Assembly (NCBI GenBank): GCA_045600065.1
Contig: JAZRXE010000061.1
Location: forward strand, 1-17,658
Direction: 5' to 3'
Source of the DNA: RGIG2707 sp045600065
GTDB taxonomy: Bacteria; Bacillota; Clostridia; Peptostreptococcales; Anaerovoracaceae
Length of the DNA stretch: 17,658 nucleotides
Positions 1 through 6,357 of the stretch are shown piece after piece; the first letter of the stretch is position 1; every line of letters begins with the position of its first letter. Made by a program: the position numbers and the translations under genes. The notes below the pieces were generated by a model. It searched no databases, was not told the DNA's origin, and saw only the letters and a program-made list of their open reading frames with translations.

Positions 1-34
1 CACAGAAGAACCGTCCCCTTGTGCTGCCCTTGTG
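1..34. repeat. Possible end of a REP-like intergenic repeat
   Basis: The first 34 bases, just past the stop of the leftmost gene, begin CACA and read toward TTGTG at 19-23, so a 23-bp unit has CACA/TGTG-type ends on the opposite strand. A second copy of CCCTTGTGCT follows at once (about 17-26 and 27-36). From memory, related strings with a central GACGGTTCTT core recur between genes in many Clostridia. Only the edge is visible, so this is tentative. Confidence 0.3.
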
Positions 35-583
35 CTATACTGCCAGGGCGGGGAAAATGCTGTAGAATGCGATACCTAATACTCCTGAGACCAGCAGGGC
101 GATGATGGGGCTTTTCTTCATCCTGAAGATGATCCAGGCCGCGACGCTGAAGAATATCAGGGAGCACCAGGATGTGATGCCGGTCTTTCCTATGCTCATA
201 GCGGCTGCGGCGATGATGCCCAGGGCTGCCGGTCTTATGCCTTTAAGCGCCATCTTGAAGTATTCGTTGTCCTTGACCTTTTCTGCAAAGAATGCAGTAA
301 GAAGGGACAGGGCGCTGGGGATCAGTATCAGGGACAGGGTGCAGAGTATGCCCGCTAAAACGCCGGACATAAGATAGCCGGCAAAGGTCGCCGTGTTGAC
401 GGCTATGGGGCCGGGAGTCATCTCCGCTATTGCCACTATGTTTACATACTGCTCCATGGTCAGCCATTTGTTGGCCTCTATGATCTCGTTCTGGATGAGG
501 GCTAAGGAAGCATAGCCTCCGCCGAAGCAGAAGGCGCCTATTTTAGTGAAGGCGAGGCACATTTTCAGAATGAGATTATTCAT
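35..583 (-). CDS. Chromate transporter (CHR/ChrA) family half-protein, second of pair
   Basis: This 182-aa membrane protein is a single CHR domain. It has the N-terminal FCFGGGYASL glycine motif, the MTPGPIAVNTATF motif near residues 54-66, and several hydrophobic helices to the end. Family members export chromate or related oxyanions, or act on unknown substrates. One-domain versions are thought to pair with an adjacent partner in opposite membrane orientation, and the gene upstream is such a partner. I chose the ATG at 583 because GGAGG lies just upstream and it overlaps the partner's TAA as ATGAATAA, an 8-base overlap that implies translational coupling. An in-frame ATG at 604 sits inside the partner gene and lacks that RBS. 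The substrate is not shown by sequence, and chromate is only the family name. Confidence 0.88.
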   Translation of the reverse strand: MNNLILKMCLAFTKIGAFCFGGGYASLALIQNEIIEANKWLTMEQYVNIVAIAEMTPGPIAVNTATFAGYLMSGVLAGILCTLSLILIPSALSLLTAFFAEKVKDNEYFKMALKGIRPAALGIIAAAAMSIGKTGITSWCSLIFFSVAAWIIFRMKKSPIIALLVSGVLGIAFYSIFPALAV

Positions 584-1124
584 GCTGCTCCTCCTTTCCG
601 GCAAAGCTGCCCGTCAGTATGGCGACAAGGGCTGCGCCTATCACCACATAAATGGAGGTGATCTTGAGGAAGCCTATGAGCGCGAAGCTGACGCCTGCGA
701 CAATGAGATTATAGGTCTCGTTGATCTTTGTGGATTTTGCCAGCTTGTAAACCGAGGAGCACATCAGGGCAAACACTGCGGGCCTTACCCCCATGAAGAA
801 ATAATTGACTGCCGGATAGCTCATCAGGTTATTGAAAACCATTGCTATGAGCAGGATTATGATAATGGATGGGCTGATAGTTCCGAGGACCGAGGCCAGG
901 GCGCCGGGAAATCCCTTGATCTTATAGCCTATAAAGGTTGCTGCATTTGTTGCCAGGGGACCGGGGAGGCTGTTGGTCAGAGAGATGGAGTCCAGAAACT
1001 CCTCGTCTGTAAGCCAGTGGTGGACGGCGCAGACCTTCTCCTGTATGATGGGAAGCATCGCGTATCCGCCGCCTATGGTGAACAGACCTATCTTGAAAAA
1101 GGTCCAGAACAACTGTAAAAGCAT
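576..1124 (-). CDS. Chromate transporter (CHR/ChrA) family half-protein, first of pair
   Basis: This 182-aa protein is also one CHR domain. It opens with FKIGLFTIGGGYAMLPII at about residues 10-27 and has NSLPGPLATNAATF near residues 51-64, followed by hydrophobic stretches and a short charged tail. The motifs parallel the downstream gene, so the two are paralogous halves of a probable heterodimeric transporter in the cytoplasmic membrane. The start ATG at 1124 follows GAAAGGA. A good promoter with extended -10 lies just upstream on the same strand, so the pair probably forms its own two-gene unit behind lexA. Physiological substrate unknown. Confidence 0.88.
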   Translation of the reverse strand: MLLQLFWTFFKIGLFTIGGGYAMLPIIQEKVCAVHHWLTDEEFLDSISLTNSLPGPLATNAATFIGYKIKGFPGALASVLGTISPSIIIILLIAMVFNNLMSYPAVNYFFMGVRPAVFALMCSSVYKLAKSTKINETYNLIVAGVSFALIGFLKITSIYVVIGAALVAILTGSFAGKEEQHE

Positions 1125-1164
1125 GATTCATCCTTTCGTTATGAGAAATAAAATACCAAGTGCG

Positions 1165-1192
1165 ATTTTATCACACCTGGCGTAAAAATCAA
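1165..1192 (-). promoter_or_regulatory. Promoter for the ChrA-like pair
   Basis: On the minus strand TTGATT (1192-1187) is separated by 16 bases from TAAAAT (1170-1165). The -10 is preceded by TGA, which makes an extended -10. It points at the ChrA-like gene starting at 1124, leaving a leader of about 35 nt. Confidence 0.6.
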
Positions 1193-1231
1193 TGTCGGCA
1201 GAGCGGAAAGCCCTAAGATTAAGATCTGCCC

Positions 1232-1903
1232 TTAATCCAGATATCTGAATACTCCCTTCACTATTCCGAGTATTTTGCAGTCATCTACAATTATTGGCTC
1301 CATGGAGGAGTTGCGGGGCTGGAGCCTGATGTGGCCGTCTTCCTTGTAGAAGGCCTTTACTGTGGCAGAAGCCTGGTCTCCGTCTGTTATCATGGCAGCG
1401 ACTATATCTCCGTTGCTTGCGGTACTCTGCTGGTTGACAAGCACATAGTCTCCGTTGAATATGCCTGCCTCTATCATTGAATCTCCGTGAACGGTGAGCA
1501 TGAAGTTTGTTCCCTTGCCTATGAATCTGGAGGGCAGGGGAAAGCTGTCTTCGATATTCTGCTCGGCAAGTATTGGTGCTCCTGCTGCTATGCGGCCTAT
1601 GACGGGAACATCGACTACATCAGCCGGGGCCGGGTATGCCTTCCCTGAATCCGTATCGGAAGCTGCCGGGCCTTTTCTGACAGGACCTTCACCGTTGCCC
1701 GGGTCTATAACCTCTAAAGCTCTGCGCTTTACGGGATCCTTGCGTATAAAGCCCTGATTCTGCAGGGATGCTATGGCCTTGTGTACTGTGGATGTGGATC
1801 TTATGGATAGGGCGGAGCAGATCTCTCTGACTGTGGGCGGATAGCCGTTCTTTTTGATTTGCTCCTGCATATAATCTAAAATCGATTTTTCTCTGGCTGT
1901 CAT
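1232..1903 (-). CDS. lexA: LexA, SOS transcriptional repressor
   Basis: LexA represses DNA-damage genes and cleaves itself when RecA filaments form. The 223-aa protein has an N-terminal winged helix-turn-helix (about residues 1-65, with PPTVREICSALSI), a linker at about 68-95 and a C-terminal S24 peptidase domain. The scissile bond is Ala107-Gly108 in IAAGAPI. The catalytic pair is Ser142 (HGDSM) and Lys183 (ATVKAF). The linker is somewhat longer than in E. coli LexA. I chose the start at 1903 because AAGGAGA lies 8 bases upstream; an in-frame ATG at 1942 lies in the promoter. A near-consensus SOS box covers its -35, so autorepression is expected. It is divergent from infC. Confidence 0.96.
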   Translation of the reverse strand: MTAREKSILDYMQEQIKKNGYPPTVREICSALSIRSTSTVHKAIASLQNQGFIRKDPVKRRALEVIDPGNGEGPVRKGPAASDTDSGKAYPAPADVVDVPVIGRIAAGAPILAEQNIEDSFPLPSRFIGKGTNFMLTVHGDSMIEAGIFNGDYVLVNQQSTASNGDIVAAMITDGDQASATVKAFYKEDGHIRLQPRNSSMEPIIVDDCKILGIVKGVFRYLD

Positions 1904-1932
1904 TGATAATCTCCTTGCTTTGCTGTAATATG

Positions 1933-1961
1933 AGTTTACCACAGGCGGATTTAATTGTAAA
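1933..1961 (-). promoter_or_regulatory. lexA promoter
   Basis: On the minus strand TTTACA (1961-1956) and TAAACT (1938-1933) are 17 bases apart, and TGG precedes the -10 as an extended element. It lies 30 bases upstream of the chosen lexA start. Its -35 is overlapped by the SOS box. Confidence 0.65.
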
Positions 1962-1971
1962 CATTTGTTCG
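1958..1971 (-). promoter_or_regulatory. LexA operator (SOS box)
   Basis: Read on the minus strand the 14 bases are CGAACAAATGTTTA. The Bacillus-type consensus as I recall it is CGAACRNRYGTTYC, and the site fits 13 of 14 positions. It sits over the -35 of the lexA promoter, where bound LexA would block RNA polymerase. Confidence 0.8.
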
Positions 1972-1986
1972 CAAAATTCTTGCGAA
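1968..1986. promoter_or_regulatory. Inverted repeat between lexA and infC promoters
   Basis: A perfect 7-bp dyad, TTCGCAA-N5-TTGCGAA, overlaps the last four bases of the SOS box. It lies just upstream of the infC -35 and of the lexA -35. It does not fit the SOS consensus. It could be a second operator for an unknown regulator, but function is only inferred from symmetry and position. Confidence 0.4.
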
Positions 1987-2003
1987 TTATTGAAAATTCA
2001 GCC

Positions 2004-2032
2004 TTGACAGCAGGCCGTGCCGGTGGTAAATT
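2004..2032 (+). promoter_or_regulatory. infC-rpmI-rplT promoter
   Basis: A perfect TTGACA (2004-2009) is followed after 17 bases by TAAATT (2027-2032). Transcription would start near 2039, giving a leader of about 130 nt before infC. Confidence 0.7.
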
Positions 2033-2038
2033 ACTGAT

Positions 2039-2172
2039 GTATCAAGCAGAAGTTATCCGCTTCTCGCCCTAAGGATCACCGAAAGGGCCTATAAACACTC
2101 TTTTATCAACAGGAGTAGTTTGACCAGCGGAGCTTGTGCGCCGCTTTTTTCATTTTTTCGGAGGATGAAACC
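2039..2172 (+). ncRNA. Structured infC leader, probable L20-type autoregulatory leader
   Basis: This leader contains a small hairpin (AGAAG/CTTCT at about 2048-2064), a GCCCT/AGGGC stem at about 2066-2088, and a terminator-like hairpin just before the infC RBS. TCCGCT at 2056-2061 can pair instead with AGCGGA at 2126-2131, the left arm of that terminator, so an antiterminator switch is possible. In Bacillota this operon is commonly autoregulated by ribosomal protein L20 through premature termination in the leader. Assignment rests on position and hairpin order; the L20-binding fold itself was not verified. Confidence 0.55.
2126..2150 (+). terminator. Attenuator hairpin before infC
   Basis: AGCGG-A-GC, a TTGT loop and GC-G-CCGCT form a stem with one internal mismatch, followed directly by six T. 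It ends 10 bases before the GGAGG of infC, so it can only act as a leader attenuator for the operon. Confidence 0.75.
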
Positions 2173-2757
2173 ATTAGCAAAGAAGCCCTCATAAACGAAG
2201 AGATTCGTGCAAAAGAAGTCCGTTTGCTGGATGCAGACGGAAATCAGCTGGGTATAGTGGGTATCAGGGAAGCTCTGGAGAAGGCCGCCGAGGCCAATCT
2301 GGACCTGGTGAACATTTCCCCCAATTCAGCTCCCCCCGTCTGCAGGATCATGGATTACGGCAAGTTCCGCTATGATCAGCAGAAGAAGGAAAAGGATGCC
2401 AAGAAGAAGCAGAAGACCATGGAGCTCAAGGAGGTGCGTCTGGGTATTTTCACCGAGGAGCACGATCTGGAGACCAAGGCCAATATGACGGCAAAGTTCC
2501 TTCAGGGCGGAGACAAGGTCAAGATAAGCATGCGCTTCCGTGGCAGAGAGATGGGATATGTCGATAAGGGCCGCGAGACTATGCTGAGCTTTGTGGACAT
2601 GGTCAAGGAGTACGGAAACATCGAAAAGAAGCCCGTTCTCGAAGGCCGCAATATGTCTATGACCATAGCGCCCAAGACCGAGAAGGAAAAAGAGAAGGAA
2701 GCGAAAGCTGCCAGGAAGGCAAAAGAAGAGCAGCAGGCACAGGCAGTCGAAGAATAA
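2173..2757 (+). CDS. infC: Translation initiation factor IF-3 (ATT start)
   Basis: IF-3 binds the 30S subunit, prevents premature 50S joining and checks the start codon. The 194-aa product has the N-domain motif INEEIRAKEVRLL, the family signature around PPVCRIMDYGKFRYDQQKK, a lysine-rich linker, and the C-domain with KVKISMRFRGREM. It ends in a charged Lys/Glu/Ala tail. The best start is ATT at 2173, eight bases after GGAGG (2160-2164), which puts the usual xSK.. IxNE sequence at the N terminus. infC is the classic gene with an AUU-type start, which IF-3 itself discriminates against, giving autoregulation. A longer reading from TTG at 2134 would start inside the attenuator hairpin. First gene of infC-rpmI-rplT. 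Confidence 0.95.
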   Translation: MSKEALINEEIRAKEVRLLDADGNQLGIVGIREALEKAAEANLDLVNISPNSAPPVCRIMDYGKFRYDQQKKEKDAKKKQKTMELKEVRLGIFTEEHDLETKANMTAKFLQGGDKVKISMRFRGREMGYVDKGRETMLSFVDMVKEYGNIEKKPVLEGRNMSMTIAPKTEKEKEKEAKAARKAKEEQQAQAVEE

Positions 2758-2774
2758 ACAGGAAGGACTAAAAC

Positions 2775-2975
2775 ATGGCAAACAAGATGAAGTCCCACAG
2801 AGGGGCAATGAAGAGATTCAAGCTTACCGGAACCGGCAAGGTTAAGAGAAATAAGGCTTACAAGAGCCACAGAACAGCTCAGAAGACCGCAAAGAGAAAG
2901 ATGAACCTGCGTCAGGCCACCATTCTGACCCATGCAGACAACAAGAGAATCAAGAGCGTTCTGATCGGACAGTAG
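2775..2975 (+). CDS. rpmI: 50S ribosomal protein L35
   Basis: A 66-aa, very basic protein of the large ribosomal subunit. It begins MANKMKSHRGAMKRFKLTGT and ends in ADNKRIKSVLIG, the typical length and layout of bL35. It lies 17 bases after infC with an AGGAAGG site before the ATG, and 13 bases before rplT. This is the usual middle gene of the operon. The initiator Met precedes AN, likely to be processed. Confidence 0.97.
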   Translation: MANKMKSHRGAMKRFKLTGTGKVKRNKAYKSHRTAQKTAKRKMNLRQATILTHADNKRIKSVLIGQ

Positions 2976-2988
2976 GAGGTAGAAGAAC

Positions 2989-3345
2989 ATGGCAAGAGTT
3001 AAAGGCGGAGTAAACGCAAAGAAGAGACATAATAAGATCCTCAAGCTGGCTAAGGGCTTCTACGGTTCCAAGCACAAGATTTTCACAGCTGCCAATCCCG
3101 CAGTTATGAGATCCCTGCGCTCTGCTCAGATGGGCAGAAAGCTCAGAAAGAGAGAATTCAGAAAGCTCTGGATCGCCAGGATCAACGCAGCAGCAAGAAT
3201 GAACGGCATTTCCTACAGCAGACTGATGGACGGTCTTAAGAAGGCCGGTATCGACATCAACAGAAAGATGCTCTCCGAAATGGCTATCAATGACGCTAAA
3301 GGCTTCACCCAGCTTACCGAGATCGCAAAGGCTGCACTTCAGTAA
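2989..3345 (+). CDS. rplT: 50S ribosomal protein L20
   Basis: bL20 binds 23S rRNA early in 50S assembly and in Bacillota also represses its own operon through the leader RNA. The 118-aa protein starts MARVKGGVNAKKRHNKILK and has the AKGFYGSKHKIFTAA block and the RKLWIARINAAARMNG signature, all standard. A GGAGG lies about 10 bases upstream. It is the last gene of the operon, with a strong hairpin terminator 10 bases downstream. Confidence 0.97.
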   Translation: MARVKGGVNAKKRHNKILKLAKGFYGSKHKIFTAANPAVMRSLRSAQMGRKLRKREFRKLWIARINAAARMNGISYSRLMDGLKKAGIDINRKMLSEMAINDAKGFTQLTEIAKAALQ

Positions 3346-3354
3346 AAAGCTCAC

Positions 3355-3387
3355 AAAAACGCCGGTTTATTAAAATCGGCGTTTTTC
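3355..3387 (+). terminator. Terminator of infC-rpmI-rplT
   Basis: AAAAACGCCG (3355-3364) pairs perfectly with CGGCGTTTTT (3377-3386) around a 12-base loop. The A-run on one side and T-run on the other also let it work on the opposite strand. Confidence 0.88.
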
Positions 3388-3432
3388 TTATAACTAATAA
3401 AAAGTTCCCAAGCATTTTCAAAGGAGACTACT

Positions 3433-4428
3433 ATGTTCAACGCACTCGATATGCACTGCGACACCCTGTGGAAGGCCTTCGAAAGACACGTAAAGGATTT
3501 CGAAGATGCCGACATTCTGGATATGCCCGGATGCGCCATCGACTTCAACCGTCTGGCTGAGGCAGGCTATGCTGCTCAGTTCTTTGCCATTTATCTTCCC
3601 CCAAGAGAGGACTTCGTAAAGCAGTTCGGCAGCGATGATATCAGCGACGAGGACTATATCTACGCGTGCTGCAGGATGATGTCCAACTCCCTCGCCCGCA
3701 CAGACAAGGTCCTTCAGGCTAAAAGCGCCGAAGAAATAAGAAAGAATCTTGCCGCAGGCAAGACCTCTGCGGTCCTTACAATGGAGGACGGAAGAGCTAT
3801 AGATTACAAGCTGGATAACATAAAGAGATTTTATGATCTCGGCGTTAGATCCTGCTCCCTGACATGGAACGGGGTCAACTGTCTGGGAAATCCCAACAGC
3901 AAGGATCCCGAGCTGATGAAGCTCGGCCTTACCGATTTCGGCAAAGAGGCTGTACAGTATATGCAGGAGCTGGGCATGCTGGTAGACGTATCCCATCTGT
4001 CCGACGGCGGCTTCTACGATGTAGCAGCCATCTGCAAAAAGCCCTTTATAGCTTCCCACTCCAACGCCAGAGCCCTGGCTCCCCATCAGAGGAATCTTAC
4101 AGACGATATGCTCAGGCTGCTTGGAAACGCAGGCGGCGTTACCGGCATCAATTTCTGCGGACCCTTTCTGAATTCCGACGCGGCTTCACCGGAAAGCACT
4201 GCAAAGAGAATGGCAGAACATATGATGCACATAGCGGATGTGGCAGGCATGGACGCCGTTGCTCTGGGCTCCGATCTGGATGGAACACTGGGAATTATGG
4301 AAATCGACGAATGCACCAAGATGTATCTGCTGGCAGATGCCATGAAGGCTCAGGGCTTTACCGAAGCACAGATCGACAAAGCCTTCAGCGGCAATGTGCT
4401 GCGCGTAATGGACGAAGCCGTAAAATAG
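3433..4428 (+). CDS. Membrane dipeptidase-like peptidase, family M19
   Basis: The 331-aa protein resembles renal-type dipeptidases, zinc enzymes that cleave dipeptides, including in some cases dipeptides with a D- or dehydro-residue. The metal-site pattern is complete: His8-x-Asp10 in DMHCDTL, Glu118 in LTMEDG, His188 in VDVSHLS, His209 in IASHSN and Asp281 in GSDLDG. The conserved Arg220 follows HQ. There is no signal peptide or membrane anchor, so it is probably cytoplasmic. AAAGGAG lies 8 bases before the ATG at 3433. The next gene is an AbgB-like amidohydrolase, and the 87-bp AT-rich gap between them may hold a separate promoter. Substrate is not determinable here. Confidence 0.93.
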   Translation: MFNALDMHCDTLWKAFERHVKDFEDADILDMPGCAIDFNRLAEAGYAAQFFAIYLPPREDFVKQFGSDDISDEDYIYACCRMMSNSLARTDKVLQAKSAEEIRKNLAAGKTSAVLTMEDGRAIDYKLDNIKRFYDLGVRSCSLTWNGVNCLGNPNSKDPELMKLGLTDFGKEAVQYMQELGMLVDVSHLSDGGFYDVAAICKKPFIASHSNARALAPHQRNLTDDMLRLLGNAGGVTGINFCGPFLNSDAASPESTAKRMAEHMMHIADVAGMDAVALGSDLDGTLGIMEIDECTKMYLLADAMKAQGFTEAQIDKAFSGNVLRVMDEAVK

Positions 4429-4515
4429 AGCAGTCCGTATATTACATATAGTGATTCATATTAATATTATAAAACATTAATTGTCAGTAAACGTTTTGTT
4501 TCGAAAGGAAGAAAA

Positions 4516-5958
4516 ATGATCAAGGAAAAATCCGAAGCACTGAGCTTCATCGAATCCAAGGAAGCCACTATAATAGATGCTTCTCATCAGGTGTGGAATT
4601 TCGCCGAGCTTTCCCTTAAGGAATTCAAGTCCGCAAAGATGTACTGCGAAAAGCTGAAGGAAGAGGGCTTTGAGGTAGAAGAGGGCCTTTGCGGAATAGA
4701 TACCGCCTTCAGCGGCAAATTCGGCTCCGGCAGACCCTACATCGGCATACTGGGTGAGTTTGACGCACTGTCCGGCCTGTCCCAGAAGGCCTGTGCGACC
4801 GTAAGAGACGAGCTGATCCCCGGAGAATCCGGACACGGCTGCGGTCATAACATGCTGGGTGCCGCAAGCTTTGGCGCAGCCCTGGGCATCAAGAAATACC
4901 TCGAACAGACCGGCAAGTCCGGCACCGTGATCTTCTTCGGCTGCCCCGGAGAAGAGGGTGGCGCGTCAAAGGCTCTGATGGCCAGAGAAAACGTTTGGAG
5001 AGATCTTGACGCGGCTCTTACCTGGCATCCCGGAGACTGCAACGAAGTCAGCAGCGGAAGCAACAACGCATCCATTCAGATCCTGTACAAGTTCAAGGGC
5101 ATTGCCTCTCATGCTGCAGGTAGCCCCGAGCACGGAAGATCCGCACTGGATGCAGTCGAGCTTATGAACACCGGCGTCCAGTACCTGAGGGAGCATGTAA
5201 AGAGCGATGCCCGCATCCACTACGCCATCACCAATGCGGGCGGAGCCTCCCCCAATGTCGTACAGCCCTACGCAGACGTGCTGTATATGGTCCGTTCCCC
5301 CAAGGTCAAGGAGGATGTTGAGCTGGTGGCAAGGGTGGACAAGATCGCTCTGGGCGCATCCATTATGACCGATACCACCTATGAACGCATCTTTGTGGAC
5401 GGAACCGCGAATACCATTCCCAACTCCGTCCTTGAGAAGCTGCTGTTCAAAAACATGAACGAGGTCTCTCTGCCCGAATACACCGAAGAAGAGCAGGCCT
5501 ATGCCATGGAGCTCATGAACAGCTATGAAAAGAGGAATCCTCTTCCCGGCTCAGGAACAAAGGTAGACAAGCAGGTCGCCAAGGCTGTCAGAGAGCTGTC
5601 TGAAAACGGCACCAAGGCAATCAACAACTTTGTGATTCCCCATGTATCCCATGAGATCTCCAGCCCCGGATCCACAGATGTGGGCGATGTAAGCTGGGAG
5701 ACTCCCACCGCGCAGTTCAACGCCGTGTGCTGGCCCTCCGGCACTCCCGGACACAGCTGGCAGAACGTTTCCAGCGCCTGCTCCAGCCTGGGCGACAAGG
5801 GCACCATGTACGCAGCCAAGGTCCTGTGCGGCGCTGCTATAGACCTGTTTGAGGACAATTCCATCATCGCAGAGGCAAAGGCCGAGTTCGACGAGAAGAC
5901 AGAGGAAGGCTACACCTGCCCTGTTCCCGAAGGCGCTAAACTTTATGTGATTGAGTAG
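4516..5958 (+). CDS. AbgB-like M20 family amidohydrolase
   Basis: This 480-aa product matches the length and many blocks, as I recall them, of AbgB, one subunit of p-aminobenzoyl-glutamate hydrolase. Visible blocks are ILGEFDALSGLSQ (78-90), ESGHGCGHNMLGAA (104-117), FFGCPGEEGGASK (140-152), ALTWHPGD (167-174), FKGIASHAAGSPEHGRSALD (193-212), STDVGDVSW (386-394) and GTPGHSW (409-415). Likely metal ligands are Cys109/His111, Glu146-Glu147, His171 and His413. M20 enzymes hydrolyse N-acyl amino acids or peptides. The lid-like dimerisation domain spans about residues 185-310. No abgA partner is in view, so folate-catabolite cleavage is not established. RBS GAAAGGAAG precedes the ATG. Confidence 0.9.
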   Translation: MIKEKSEALSFIESKEATIIDASHQVWNFAELSLKEFKSAKMYCEKLKEEGFEVEEGLCGIDTAFSGKFGSGRPYIGILGEFDALSGLSQKACATVRDELIPGESGHGCGHNMLGAASFGAALGIKKYLEQTGKSGTVIFFGCPGEEGGASKALMARENVWRDLDAALTWHPGDCNEVSSGSNNASIQILYKFKGIASHAAGSPEHGRSALDAVELMNTGVQYLREHVKSDARIHYAITNAGGASPNVVQPYADVLYMVRSPKVKEDVELVARVDKIALGASIMTDTTYERIFVDGTANTIPNSVLEKLLFKNMNEVSLPEYTEEEQAYAMELMNSYEKRNPLPGSGTKVDKQVAKAVRELSENGTKAINNFVIPHVSHEISSPGSTDVGDVSWETPTAQFNAVCWPSGTPGHSWQNVSSACSSLGDKGTMYAAKVLCGAAIDLFEDNSIIAEAKAEFDEKTEEGYTCPVPEGAKLYVIE

Positions 5959-5993
5959 TCACAACAAACAATTGTAAAAAAATGGATTTATTT

Positions 5994-6043
5994 GACCCTC
6001 CGTTATGGTATAATTACAGACAAATATACCAATACGGAGGGTC
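5994..6043 (+). promoter_or_regulatory. 50-bp imperfect dyad over promoter and RBS of the 75-aa gene
   Basis: GACCCTCCGT (5994-6003) pairs with ACGGAGGGTC (6034-6043), and TGGTATA (6006-6012) pairs with TATACCA (6025-6031). Two mismatches separate these arms. The left inner arm contains an extended -10 (TGG then TATAAT, 6006-6014). The right outer arm contains the GGAGGG RBS of the ATG at 6047. A transcript starting here (about 6021) lacks the left arm and has a free RBS; read-through mRNA from upstream would bury the RBS in the stem. The DNA dyad could also be an operator. Confidence 0.7.
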
Positions 6044-6046
6044 TTA

Positions 6047-6274
6047 ATGTCCGAGGAAAGATACACTTACAGGGTCATAGTCTCGAGGGTCTTCGTAGAA
6101 GATGCAGGCTATACGCATAATTACGGAATATGCATGGAGGGCGGAGCTCTGCCCTATGTTGTCAACGATGTAAGCTGCAGCTACAGCTTCGCCGTCGATA
6201 TTTCACAGAGGCTGTCGCTGATACAGCCCGGTCCTGATGACATCGAATCTGTCATCGAAACTCTTCTTCCCTGA
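6047..6274 (+). CDS. Small hypothetical protein, possibly DUF6514-like
   Basis: This 75-aa soluble protein has no signal peptide, membrane helix or catalytic motif that I recognise. It has a short beta-rich N-terminal half (YTYRVIVSRVF, then YGICMEGG), followed by VDISQRLSLIQPGPDDIESV, which would form a turn and two helices. The order 'YGI..., DIS..., L...P..., V.. .L' recalls the small clostridial DUF6514 family, but I cannot confirm this. The ATG follows GGAGGG by five bases, and coding is supported by a promoter and RBS placed exactly for it. It is a stand-alone gene between the M20 hydrolase and the region before pcrA. Its RBS lies in a long dyad, suggesting tight control. Confidence 0.7.
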   Translation: MSEERYTYRVIVSRVFVEDAGYTHNYGICMEGGALPYVVNDVSCSYSFAVDISQRLSLIQPGPDDIESVIETLLP

Positions 6275-6345
6275 TCTCTGATTATTGTATAAGCCTTAAA
6301 AAGAATAATTGATCTGCCGCCATAGGATAAAGCGGGGTTTTGTTG

Positions 6346-6351
6346 TATAAT
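6346..6351 (+). promoter_or_regulatory. Possible promoter (-10) before the structured region upstream of pcrA
   Basis: A perfect TATAAT lies at 6346-6351 in an AT-rich stretch. No good -35 is found at 16-18 bases (TAGGAT-like at best), and a second TATTAT overlaps at 6353-6358. Transcription would start near 6358. Confidence 0.5.
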
Positions 6352-6357
6352 ATATTA

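Noticed and set aside
1195..1231. Terminator behind lexA (GGCAGA/TCTGCC stem)
   Set aside because: The stem is only 6 bp with a long loop and no T-run directly after it on the minus strand.
2134..2175. Longer IF-3 start at TTG 2134 and a short frame from ATG 2166
   Set aside because: The TTG is inside the attenuator hairpin and without RBS. The ATG at 2166 abuts GGAGG without spacing and its frame stops after nine codons.
5992..6014. TTGACC as -35 for the 75-aa gene promoter
   Set aside because: The spacing to TATAAT is only 11 bases. The TGG extended -10 is a better explanation.
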